Assembly (NCBI GenBank): GCA_045606465.1
Contig: JAZURZ010000139.1
Span: forward strand, 1 to 27,275
Direction: 5' to 3'
Origin: CAKSQL01 sp045606465
Lineage (GTDB): Bacteria; Bacillota; Clostridia; UBA1381
Length of the DNA stretch: 27,275 bases
The translations under genes and the position numbers were made by a program. The notes below the pieces were generated by a model. That model searched no databases, was not told the origin of the DNA, and saw only the letters and a list, made by a program, of their open reading frames with translations. The first letter of the stretch is position 1; every line of letters starts with the position of its first letter. Positions 16,295 to 23,712 of this stretch are shown here, in pieces.

Positions 16295-16353
16295 AATCCC
16301 CTTAGAAAGAATTAAAATAACAAAACTATTTTGATTTTTCCAAGGGGATTTTT
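16295..16353 (+). terminator. Terminator of the pheST operon
   Basis: AATCCCCTT (16295-16303) pairs with AAGGGGATT (16342-16350), with an inner AAAATA/TATTTT stem, followed by TTTTT. It may also stop the converging germination operon. The stretch 16354-16421 holds nothing I recognise. Confidence 0.75.
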
Positions 16354-16421
16354 CTATATCAAACTTATATTGTCACGGCCTCTTAACTTGTACTTTTTTA
16401 TTTTTTAGCTTTTTATATTTT

Positions 16422-16580
16422 TCAAAATTGCACTAACATAAGAGCAACTGCAGATAAGCACAATGCTCCTACCATTATTCCCCCTTCTATATTCTTATTT
16501 TTAAATTGCCATATTGCAAAGCTTATTCCATAAAAGCTTGTTATGCTAACTATTATAAAAGCAATTACTAAATATATCAT
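16422..16580 (-). CDS. Small two-helix membrane protein, candidate GerA-receptor D subunit
   Basis: 52 residues, beginning MIYLVIAFIIVSITSFYG. Two hydrophobic helices (about 2-23 and 34-52) flank a short basic loop (QFKNKN). The ATG overlaps the gerAC stop as ATGA and is preceded by GAGAGG four bases upstream, so translation is almost certainly coupled to gerAC. Established knowledge: small two-transmembrane 'D' proteins (such as GerKD) lie beside some GerA-family operons in Bacillus and modulate germination. Position, size and topology fit that class; sequence homology could not be tested. It could also be an unrelated small membrane protein. Confidence 0.7.
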   Translation of the reverse strand: MIYLVIAFIIVSITSFYGISFAIWQFKNKNIEGGIMVGALCLSAVALMLVQF

Positions 16581-17968
16581 TTTTCCTCTCCGTTTGACTT
16601 GTCCCTTACCTCTTCTTCCCTTCTTAAATCGATAAAGCCTATGCGTCTTAATTTAAAATCCACATCTATTTCAAAGTCTATATTTTTATATTTTGAAGTC
16701 CAGTCATATTTTTCAAAATCATCATATGAAAGAAAGTTCATTTTTGCAGCACGCCCAAAGCCTACTATATCAGAGTCAAACTCTTCAGTGGTTTTTTTCA
16801 AAAAAAGCTCTAATGCGTTTTTTGTTTCCTTTTCCACCGCTCTCTCAGTTTCTTTAATGTCTGCCTCTACAGGACTATTCACCGCCTCGGATATAAGCTG
16901 TCCCTCAAGATAAATTTTTATCCTTGCTTTTGGCTTATCTTCTTCTGTCTTTACCTTTATTGAAGGCTCTCTATTTTGCTCTAATGCTATAGTAATTGGC
17001 AGATTTGGTGTGTCGGAATTAAAAAAAGAAACATAGCTTGTTTTAAAATTCCCCTTAAGCATATTATACATTACACTGTCGAGAGCGTCCATCGTGCCTA
17101 TCATTTTGTCATCCTTAAAAACTGCCATTCCCATTGCCTCGCTTGAGTTTTTCTTCTCAACATCAATATTCCCCGCCTCATAATCCTTCATCAAAAAATC
17201 AAATCCCTGCCTATTTGTTTTTATTTTATTGTCATTTTCCTCCTTTTCATCAGAAGAACTTGCCTGCCCTTGTTGGCTTCCTTTTTCTTGCCCCGATGAT
17301 TGTGACGATGATTGCGATGACTCTTCCCCTGAACCTGAGCTTTTTTGTTCTTCAGATTTTTTTTGGTTTTCCTTATTTACTCCAGCCAAAGGCAAAATAT
17401 TTTGCTTGTCGTCTGCCTCAAGCTGAAAATAAAACTCCTTTAAAATTGTTCTGGGGACATAATCGCCATAATTTGATTCATAAATAAGCCTGTAATAATT
17501 TACAGGATTTACCTCAACTACAGGCTTTACATTATTTAAGTATTCCTTTGCTTTGCCATTTGAAACTGCGATATAAATGTTAGGTCTTATATCACTGTTT
17601 CTCCCAAAAGTGTCAAAAAGGTCCCTTACCCCCTTTTTTGCAATTTCATCAGATATTACAATGAGTTTTGTGTGTGCAAGGGTAAATCTTTTGCTTACCA
17701 CCTGATTTGCCACATTCATTCCTGAATAAACTGTCGGAGCCTTTACGCTTATAATTTCTAATATATTACTTCCTTCCTTTCCTCCCTCCTGACTCGCACC
17801 CCCACTTATCTGGGTGGTTTTTGCAAATTGAATTGTAAACTCATAATTTCCCTCTTCTTCCGAGTCTATTCCAAGCGCAACTACATATGCAATATCATTG
17901 GGCTCATTTGAATCATAGCATCCACCAAGCAGGCACAATAGAGGTATTAAAAAAAGTATTTTTTTCAT
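16577..17968 (-). CDS. gerAC: Spore germinant receptor C subunit, Ger(x)C lipoprotein
   Basis: 463 residues, longer than usual for the family (about 370-400). The signal peptide ends in a lipobox, LGGC, with lipidated C17. Conserved Ger(x)C features follow: 'DIAYVVALGID' (about 25-35), 'FTLAHTKLIVISDEIAKKG' (about 95-113) and the C-terminal domain (about 310-455). Residues about 201-248 are a low-complexity insert of Ser, Gln, Glu and Lys, which explains the extra length. Family role: lipoprotein subunit of the germinant receptor in the spore inner membrane. The specific germinant cannot be inferred. The RBS AAGGAAGGA overlaps the gerAB stop; the gene starts four bases after it. Confidence 0.93.
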   Translation of the reverse strand: MKKILFLIPLLCLLGGCYDSNEPNDIAYVVALGIDSEEEGNYEFTIQFAKTTQISGGASQEGGKEGSNILEIISVKAPTVYSGMNVANQVVSKRFTLAHTKLIVISDEIAKKGVRDLFDTFGRNSDIRPNIYIAVSNGKAKEYLNNVKPVVEVNPVNYYRLIYESNYGDYVPRTILKEFYFQLEADDKQNILPLAGVNKENQKKSEEQKSSGSGEESSQSSSQSSGQEKGSQQGQASSSDEKEENDNKIKTNRQGFDFLMKDYEAGNIDVEKKNSSEAMGMAVFKDDKMIGTMDALDSVMYNMLKGNFKTSYVSFFNSDTPNLPITIALEQNREPSIKVKTEEDKPKARIKIYLEGQLISEAVNSPVEADIKETERAVEKETKNALELFLKKTTEEFDSDIVGFGRAAKMNFLSYDDFEKYDWTSKYKNIDFEIDVDFKLRRIGFIDLRREEEVRDKSNGEEK

Positions 17969-17972
17969 TCTT

Positions 17973-19082
17973 TTATCCTTCCTTTAACTCTTCTTTTTTT
18001 CTTTTTCTTTTATATAAATATGCCAACACAGCAGGAAGTCCAAAAGCCGCAAAGATAGTAATTCCTGAAAGATACCAATAATTAAAAACTATATTTTGCA
18101 TATCATACGCACTAAACGCAAGCAAAGTTATAACTTCCATCATAGGAAAAATTATAGGTCTTTCATATCTTAAATTAAAGCACTCTCTCCAGACTATACA
18201 AATTACTTGTATATATAAAACAGAATATAATAATATTGAAAAAGACCATATAAACTCAAAAAAAGCCTCAAATCTCTGAAAAAAGTCACCTATTCCTATC
18301 AGTCTTGTCAGCTGGTATATTGGCACCAAAAAATTCTGAGATGACGGATAGGGATAAACCAGACAATAAAATAATATTATTAAAACTGCTATTAATGCAC
18401 TTATTGTTGTCCCCCAAACAACAGATTTTTTTACAACCGATGCATTTTTTGCATAAGGCAAGAGTAAATTTAAAACTATCAGATCATCAAATAAATCTAT
18501 GCCCTCAATCCCTGTTGTAAATATTTTTTGTCCCCCCTTACCAAGCAGGGGAAAAATATTATAAGTTTCAGCATGAGGAATTAAAAATAAAAAGAAAATT
18601 GCCAGAATTCCTACCATAAATGGAATGAAAATAGCGTGTATTCCTGCTGTCGATTCTATTCCCGCAAGAGATGCTATCCCCACCACAACTGCAAATATAA
18701 GAACAATTACTTCAATTGGCGTGTTTGGAAGAAGTACCATTTTAACTATTTCGGGAAAGCTTCTCATTGTTGCTGCAAGATTTAAGAAAAGTGCTACACT
18801 TATAAAAACTCCTGTTATAAATTTCAAAAAATTTCCCCCCACTTTTTGGGAAAGTTCTATTATGCTTAAATTTCCGCATCGTTTGTAACACAAAAAAACT
18901 AAAAGCAATATGGGTATCATTAACAAGGAAACATAGAGCATTTGTATCCAAGCGGCATTCCCTGCGTTTAAAATTACTTTTTTAGGATATATAAAAAACA
19001 TCTTTACAATTATAAGATTGATAGCAACTGAGGTTAATTCCTTCGAATTAAGAGAAATATCCTTTTTCATATTTCGCTTCAC
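17973..19082 (-). CDS. gerAB: Spore germinant receptor B subunit, APC-superfamily permease
   Basis: 369 residues with about ten hydrophobic membrane helices and the endospore germination permease pattern. Family knowledge: the B subunit resembles amino acid transporters and binds the germinant. The assigned start is a GTG with AAAGG only two bases upstream; the alternative ATG at 19070 is 14 bases from that AAAGG, so neither spacing is ideal. A seven-codon frame (MDVKERL, 19102-19079) ends on the GTG and could couple translation, but it has no RBS. The gene lies 36 bases after gerAA. Confidence 0.93.
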   Translation of the reverse strand: MKRNMKKDISLNSKELTSVAINLIIVKMFFIYPKKVILNAGNAAWIQMLYVSLLMIPILLLVFLCYKRCGNLSIIELSQKVGGNFLKFITGVFISVALFLNLAATMRSFPEIVKMVLLPNTPIEVIVLIFAVVVGIASLAGIESTAGIHAIFIPFMVGILAIFFLFLIPHAETYNIFPLLGKGGQKIFTTGIEGIDLFDDLIVLNLLLPYAKNASVVKKSVVWGTTISALIAVLIILFYCLVYPYPSSQNFLVPIYQLTRLIGIGDFFQRFEAFFEFIWSFSILLYSVLYIQVICIVWRECFNLRYERPIIFPMMEVITLLAFSAYDMQNIVFNYWYLSGITIFAAFGLPAVLAYLYKRKRKKEELKEG

Positions 19083-19118
19083 AGCCTTTCTTTTACATCC
19101 ATAAATTTTGTCTTTGTT

Positions 19119-20747
19119 TTATTTTTTTCTTTTTGTTTTCCATTTCATACTTATTTTTGGCTCTTGTTTTTCAAGATTAGGCTTTAAAAATTCGGGTCGA
19201 TTTTCCTTTTTCCATAACGGGGACACTAAAACTGAACCACTTGAACTCTTTTTTTCCTTACCAATTAAAGGTTCTAAGAAAGGAACTCCAAAGCTTTTTT
19301 GTGCTCCAAGCAATATCATATACAAAAAAATTCCCATTGCTACGCCATAAAATCCATATGCGCCTGCTAAAATTATAAAAATAAGTCTTAACATTCTATA
19401 ACTCCAGCTAAGCGAATAATCAGGAGTTGCAAAGGAGCCAAGTCCAGTAAGAGCAATTACAATAATCATTATGGGGCTTACTATTTTTGCACTTACTGCC
19501 GCTTGTCCTAAAATAAGACCTCCCACAATACCTAGTGTAGAACCCAAAGGATTTGGCATTCTTATTCCTGCCTCCCTTATCATTTCAAAGGAAGCATCCA
19601 TAAGCAAAAGCTCCACAATACTTGGAAAGGGAACCGATTCTCTTGATGCACTTATTGCATATATTAAAAAAGTGGGTATCATTTCCTGATGAAATAAAGT
19701 TATTGCAAGATATAGCGCAGGAAGCAATATCGAAAGGGACATTGCAAGAACTCTTATTGCTCTTGTCATATTTGCATATGGCACTCTTAAATAAGCATCT
19801 GATGCAGAGTGCATTAATTCGAATGCATTTGTAGGAAAAATAAGTGCATGGGGACTTCCATTTAATAAAAATGCAACTCTTCCCTCAGATAACGCCCTTG
19901 CAACTCTGTCGGGACGCTCAGTGGAAAGAATTTTCCCAGTAATCATATAGTTTTTGTCCTCAATAAGCATAGAAACCTCTTCTATTGCAATGCAATAATC
20001 AAGAGTTATTCCATTAAGTCTTCTTCTGACCTCATCAACAAGCTCCCCATTTGCAAGGTCTGAAATATACATTAATACTCCTCTTGTTTTGCTTATAGTT
20101 CCTATTTTTATGCCCTCACATATAAGCTTTTCTGTTTTTAAAATTTTTCTTACTAATGCCGAATTATTTCTTAACATTTCAGCAAAAGCTTCCTGAGGAC
20201 CATAAATTGACTGCTCGGTTTCAGGCTTATTTATACCTCTGTGTCCCCAATTTCTTACATCAAGAGAAATTGCCTGGTCAAAGCCATCAATAAAAAGACC
20301 GCATGAACCAAAATTTACATCTTCTATTACAGTTTCAAAGTCCTTTGCTACGCTTGCCTGACAATGCGAAACAAATTGTTCTATTATGTCTTCTGCTTCA
20401 TAGCTTTCCTCTTCTGAAATCAAAGGAATTGCAATCAAGGTTTTTATTATATCCTGGTCAACTGCCTGAGTATTTACCATTCCATCATAAAATATTAAAA
20501 AACATTGATGTTTCCCCTGCATTAAAACTTTTCTTATAATAAAATCGTTATTTTCAGGATAATTAAAGCGTTTTTCAATATATTCCAGATTTTTTTCAAT
20601 TTTCTTACTAATTTGCGGTACTTCAATTTCTTTATTATTTCTTACATCATAATTTATTTTATTCTGATTAACTTCAAGTTCAAAAACCTCATTTTCAATA
20701 GGTTTTGAAAAAATCAGCAAATTTTTTATTCTATTTATTATTTTCAT
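19119..20747 (-). CDS. gerAA: Spore germinant receptor A subunit, GerA family
   Basis: 542 residues. The N-terminal soluble region (about 1-300) includes typical stretches such as 'GSCGLFIDGFDQAISLDVRNWGHRGINKPETEQSIYGPQEAFAEMLRNN'-type sequence. The C-terminal part (about 325-510) has about five membrane helices with 'PFPSIVELLLMDASFEMIREAG' and 'MPNPLGSTLGIVGGLILGQAA' motifs. Family role: the A subunit forms an oligomeric ion-channel-like unit that releases cations on germinant binding. First gene of the operon gerAA-gerAB-gerAC-small gene. AAGGAG lies 12 bases before ATG. A sigma-G promoter is expected in 20748-20852 but I could not identify one. Confidence 0.95.
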   Translation of the reverse strand: MKIINRIKNLLIFSKPIENEVFELEVNQNKINYDVRNNKEIEVPQISKKIEKNLEYIEKRFNYPENNDFIIRKVLMQGKHQCFLIFYDGMVNTQAVDQDIIKTLIAIPLISEEESYEAEDIIEQFVSHCQASVAKDFETVIEDVNFGSCGLFIDGFDQAISLDVRNWGHRGINKPETEQSIYGPQEAFAEMLRNNSALVRKILKTEKLICEGIKIGTISKTRGVLMYISDLANGELVDEVRRRLNGITLDYCIAIEEVSMLIEDKNYMITGKILSTERPDRVARALSEGRVAFLLNGSPHALIFPTNAFELMHSASDAYLRVPYANMTRAIRVLAMSLSILLPALYLAITLFHQEMIPTFLIYAISASRESVPFPSIVELLLMDASFEMIREAGIRMPNPLGSTLGIVGGLILGQAAVSAKIVSPIMIIVIALTGLGSFATPDYSLSWSYRMLRLIFIILAGAYGFYGVAMGIFLYMILLGAQKSFGVPFLEPLIGKEKKSSSGSVLVSPLWKKENRPEFLKPNLEKQEPKISMKWKTKRKK

Positions 20748-20852
20748 TTTATATTTTTACTCCTTAAGATAAACTTTTAGAAGATTATTAATTCTTATTT
20801 TGCCACAATAAATATCTTTTCTTATATATTTTTAACAATTTTTTGTATAATA

Positions 20853-20878
20853 TACATTGTTTCACGTGAAACAATGTA
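20853..20878. promoter_or_regulatory. parS site 1, ParB/Spo0J binding site
   Basis: TGTTTCACGTGAAACA (20858-20873) is the perfect palindromic form of the Firmicutes parS consensus TGTTNCACGTGAAACA, and symmetry extends to 26 bp. ParB spreads from such sites and recruits SMC for chromosome segregation. It lies in the divergent gap between gerAA and the tandem RNA array. Confidence 0.92.
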
Positions 20879-20898
20879 AAAAAAATAAAAATTTTTAA

Positions 20899-20920
20899 AA
20901 ATGTTTCACGTGAAACATTT
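20899..20920. promoter_or_regulatory. parS site 2, ParB/Spo0J binding site
   Basis: A second exact TGTTTCACGTGAAACA (20902-20917), with symmetry over 22 bp. Its centre is 44 bp from that of site 1. It lies 12 bp from the first repeat of the tandem array. Confidence 0.92.
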
Positions 20921-20951
20921 ACTTTTTGAAAATTTGTGGTATAATAATTAC

Positions 20952-21063
20952 ATGAAAACTCGTTTTGCGAGTTTTTACAAGCTTTCGCTTGTTGTCCGCT
21001 TAGGGGACTCATGTAAAATTGTATCACTTCTTAAAAATGCCCTTGCGAGCAAACATTTTTATT
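20952..21063 (+). ncRNA. Candidate structured small RNA, unit 1
   Basis: Extended -10 TGGTATAAT, with TATAAT at 20940-20945. Hairpins: AAAACTCG/CGAGTTTT (20955-20962/20968-20975), ACAAGC-TTTC-GCTTGT (20977-20992), GTCC(G)C-TTA-GGGGAC (20994-21008, one mismatch). A single-stranded ATTGTATC follows, then AAAAATG/CATTTTT (21033-21039/21054-21060) with a T-run. No protein family is visible. Confidence 0.6.
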
Positions 21064-21080
21064 TGTGGTATAATAATTAC

Positions 21081-21193
21081 TCGAAAACTCGTTTTGCGAG
21101 TTTTTACAAGCTTTCGCTTGTTGTCCCCTTAGGGGACTCATGTAAAATTGTATCACTTCTTAAAAATGCCCTTTTAGAGCAAGTATTTTTATT
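21081..21193 (+). ncRNA. Candidate structured small RNA, unit 2
   Basis: TATAAT at 21069-21074. Nearly identical to unit 1. The third hairpin is now perfect (GTCCCC-TTA-GGGGAC, 21123-21137). The terminal stem is AAAAATGC/GTATTTTT (21162-21169/21183-21190), keeping the pairing through a G-U. The loop holds CCTTTTAGAGCAA. Confidence 0.6.
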
Positions 21194-21210
21194 TGTGGTA
21201 TAATAGTCAC

Positions 21211-21330
21211 AGAAGCTTTGCGCTGTGCGCAAAGCAGCAGGCATTCGCCTGCTATCCGCTTTTTTAAAAAGCGATTGTGCTCATTGTATCGTTTTAAAAA
21301 AATGCCCTTTTAGAGCAAGTGTTTTTATTT
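21211..21330 (+). ncRNA. Candidate structured small RNA, unit 3 (divergent)
   Basis: TATAAT at 21199-21204. Hairpins: GCTTTGCGC-TGT-GCGCAAAGC (21215-21235), AGCAGGC-ATTC-GCCTGCT (21236-21253), CGCTTTTT/AAAAAGCG (21257-21273). ATTGTATC is kept. Terminal stem AAAAATGC/GTGTTTTT (21298-21305/21319-21326), then T-rich sequence. Stem sequences differ from units 1 and 2 but the architecture is the same. Confidence 0.6.
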
Positions 21331-21340
21331 ACGATATGAT
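21327..21340 (+). promoter_or_regulatory. Degenerate fourth array head, possible clpE promoter
   Basis: ATTTACGATATGAT aligns with the unit heads. TATGAT (21335-21340) could act as the -10 for clpE, about 48 bases before its start. No CtsR operator (GGTCAAA direct repeat) is visible nearby. Confidence 0.35.
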
Positions 21341-21387
21341 TATTTATAGTTACAAAAAGAAAAAAGATCGAAGGAGTTTAAATATAT

Positions 21388-23691
21388 ATGAATTTATGTT
21401 CAAGATGCAAAAAAAATCCCGCTGTTATTTTTATAGCAAAAATGGAGGGGGACAAAACTATACAAGAGGGATTATGCCTTTCATGTGCAAAAGAATTGGG
21501 AATTGCGCCTCTTAATCAGATGATGGAGAATTTAGGCATAAAGGACGAAGACATTGAAATGCTCAATGAGGGAATGATGGAGTTTATGAACAATCCCGAG
21601 GGGGTAGAAATTCCTGAAGAAATGCAGGAAATGATGATGGCACAAGAAGATTTTGACTCTGATGAGGGAGGAGCCCCTACTGCGCCGATTGATTTTTTAA
21701 CCAATCTTTTTGGAGAGCGCAACAAGCAAGGCGACAAAAAGGGTGAGCAAGGTGAGAAGAACAACAAAAAATCTTCCAAAAAGCAAAAAAAGAGTATGCT
21801 GGACACCTATGGCACAAATCTGACTGCCAAAGCGGCATTGGGCAAGGTGGATAGGGTGATAAACCGAGGCGAGGAAATTGAGCGTGTAATTCAGATATTA
21901 AATCGTCGTACCAAAAATAACCCTGTAATTTTAGGCGAGCCAGGCGTTGGAAAGACAGCTATTGCCGAAGGTCTTGCAAGCAGAATTTTTGAAAAAAATG
22001 TGCCGCCAAAGCTTTTTGGATATCAACTCTATCTTTTGGATTTTACTGCTTTGGTTGCAGGAACACAATTCAGAGGACAATTTGAGGCAAGGCTTAAAAA
22101 TGTCTTGAATGAAGCAGAGGAGGCAGGCAATGTTATTTTAGTCATAGACGAAATTCATAACATTGTTGCAGCGGGTGATGCCGAGGGTGCAATGAGTGCA
22201 GCAAATATTTTAAAGCCTGCTCTTGCAAGGGGCGAAATTCAGATTATAGGAGCAACTACCCTTGCAGAATATAGAAAGCATATTGAAAAGGACAGCGCAT
22301 TAGAAAGGCGTTTTCAGCCTGTTTTGGTTGACGAGCCTACTGCTGAGGAGAGCATAGAAATATTAAAGGGAATAAAGGACTATTACGAGGACTATCACGA
22401 GGTAAAAATATCCGAAGAAATAATAAAAGAGGCAGTTCTTCTTTCCGAAAGATATATTACTGACCGCTTTTTGCCTGACAAAGCTATAGATGTTATAGAT
22501 GAAGCGGGTTCAAGGGTGAATTTGAAAAACAAGGCCTTATATGATTTGAAGATATACAAAGAGCGTATATCGGAAATTTCGCGTCTGAGTGAGGATGCGG
22601 CAAAGAATGAGGATTATGAAAAGGTAGCTGAATTAAAAAGCGAGGACATCAAGATAAAAGAGCTTGCAAAGTCTGCTGAGGCTGAGGCTAAAAAAGCGAG
22701 AATCACCTTTGATGATGTTGCCGAAGTAATTGAAAGCTGGACAAAAATCCCTGTTCATCGTCTGACCGAGAGTGAAGCCCAAAAGCTTTTGAATTTAGAG
22801 GAGCGTATTCATAAAAGGGTTGTGGGGCAAGAGGAGGCTGTGTCGGCGGTTGCAAGAGCAATAAGGAGAGGACGAGCTGATATATCAATAAAAAAGCGTC
22901 CTGTTTCCTTCATTTTTGCAGGGCCTACAGGTGTAGGAAAAACCGAGCTTGTAAAAACTCTTGCAGAGGTAATGTTTGACCGTGAGGATGCTCTTATCAG
23001 GTTTGACATGTCTGAATTTATGGAAAAACACTCGGTTTCAAAGCTTATAGGCTCACCTCCAGGATATGTGGGCTATGACGATGCGGGGCAACTTACTGAG
23101 AAGGTGAGAAGAAAGCCATACTCGGTTATACTTTTAGACGAAATTGAAAAAGCAGACCCTGAAGTGTTTAATCTGTTTTTACAAATTCTTGATGATGGCA
23201 GAGTAGCAGACAGTCATGGAAAAACAATAAATTTTGAAAACACAATTATTATAATGACCACAAATGCAGGCTCGGAGTTTAAAGCAAATGCCCTTGGGTT
23301 TGGTGCAGATACCCAGGCAACTCTTTCTGACAATGTAGATAAGAGCCTTAAAGAAAAATTCCGACCTGAGTTTTTAAATCGTATTGATGAGATTGTCACA
23401 TTTAATCCCCTTTCTAAGGATGAGCTAAGACAAATAATAGACCTTATGCTTAAGGATATTACAAAAAGACTTGAGCAAAAGGGAGCGGAGCTTGAAATAT
23501 CTTCTGATGCAAAGGAGCTTATTTTAGAGCATGGCTATAATGTAAGGTATGGTGCAAGACCCTTAAAGCGTGCGATACAAGCCCTTTTGGAGGACGGACT
23601 CTCAAAGCTTGCATTAGAGGGAAAAATTACAGACGGATGCGTTGTGTTGGCTAAAAGAAATGGTGATGAACTAAGCTTGTCGATAAAATAA
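21388..23691 (+). CDS. clpE: ClpE-type AAA+ chaperone/unfoldase, Clp protease ATPase
   Basis: 767 residues. An N-terminal zinc finger (C4-x2-C7 ... C30-x2-C33) replaces the ClpN repeats of ClpC, as in ClpE. A charged Lys/Gln-rich linker (about 85-137) follows. AAA domain 1 has Walker A GEPGVGKT (183-190) and Walker B VIDEIH (252-257). A UVR-like middle domain lies at about 385-430. AAA domain 2 has Walker A GPTGVGKT (512-519) and Walker B LLDEIE (582-587). The LGF loop (636-638) fits ClpP docking. The usual 'DPVIGR' at the start of domain 1 is 'DRVINR' (155-160). Role: unfolds substrates for ClpP. AAGGAG lies 12 bases before ATG. Probably co-transcribed with the transpeptidase gene 21 bases downstream. 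Confidence 0.92.
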   Translation: MNLCSRCKKNPAVIFIAKMEGDKTIQEGLCLSCAKELGIAPLNQMMENLGIKDEDIEMLNEGMMEFMNNPEGVEIPEEMQEMMMAQEDFDSDEGGAPTAPIDFLTNLFGERNKQGDKKGEQGEKNNKKSSKKQKKSMLDTYGTNLTAKAALGKVDRVINRGEEIERVIQILNRRTKNNPVILGEPGVGKTAIAEGLASRIFEKNVPPKLFGYQLYLLDFTALVAGTQFRGQFEARLKNVLNEAEEAGNVILVIDEIHNIVAAGDAEGAMSAANILKPALARGEIQIIGATTLAEYRKHIEKDSALERRFQPVLVDEPTAEESIEILKGIKDYYEDYHEVKISEEIIKEAVLLSERYITDRFLPDKAIDVIDEAGSRVNLKNKALYDLKIYKERISEISRLSEDAAKNEDYEKVAELKSEDIKIKELAKSAEAEAKKARITFDDVAEVIESWTKIPVHRLTESEAQKLLNLEERIHKRVVGQEEAVSAVARAIRRGRADISIKKRPVSFIFAGPTGVGKTELVKTLAEVMFDREDALIRFDMSEFMEKHSVSKLIGSPPGYVGYDDAGQLTEKVRRKPYSVILLDEIEKADPEVFNLFLQILDDGRVADSHGKTINFENTIIIMTTNAGSEFKANALGFGADTQATLSDNVDKSLKEKFRPEFLNRIDEIVTFNPLSKDELRQIIDLMLKDITKRLEQKGAELEISSDAKELILEHGYNVRYGARPLKRAIQALLEDGLSKLALEGKITDGCVVLAKRNGDELSLSIK

Positions 23692-23712
23692 TAAAGTTAA
23701 GGGAAGAATGTT

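Larger units (their letters stand above)
20932..21340 (+). repeat. Tandem array of three promoter-hairpin-terminator units
   Basis: Three units begin with ATTTGTGGTATAATA at 20932, 21061 and 21191 (periods 129 and 130). Each ends in a conserved AAAATGCCCTT...GAGCAA...TTTTTATTT block. Units 1 and 2 are nearly identical. Unit 3 differs in most stem sequence but keeps the hairpin order. A degenerate fourth head, ATTTACGATATGAT (21327-21340), closes the array. Confidence 0.9.

Noticed and set aside
19079..19102. Seven-codon leader peptide before gerAB
   Set aside because: It overlaps the GTG start but has no RBS and is too short to support on its own.
20846..20851. TATAAT as an additional upstream unit of the tandem array
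   Set aside because: The surrounding sequence partly resembles a unit head, but the parS palindrome follows in place of the three hairpins.
20853..20920. Reading the two palindromes as terminators
   Set aside because: Both are exact parS 16-mers and neither lies directly after a gene; T-runs are not consistently placed.
20901..21203. A 100-codon frame with a 43-residue internal repeat across array units 1 and 2
   Set aside because: The repeat follows from the 129-bp period being a multiple of three. There is no RBS, the frame spans promoter and terminator elements, and unit 3 keeps the hairpins but not the peptide.
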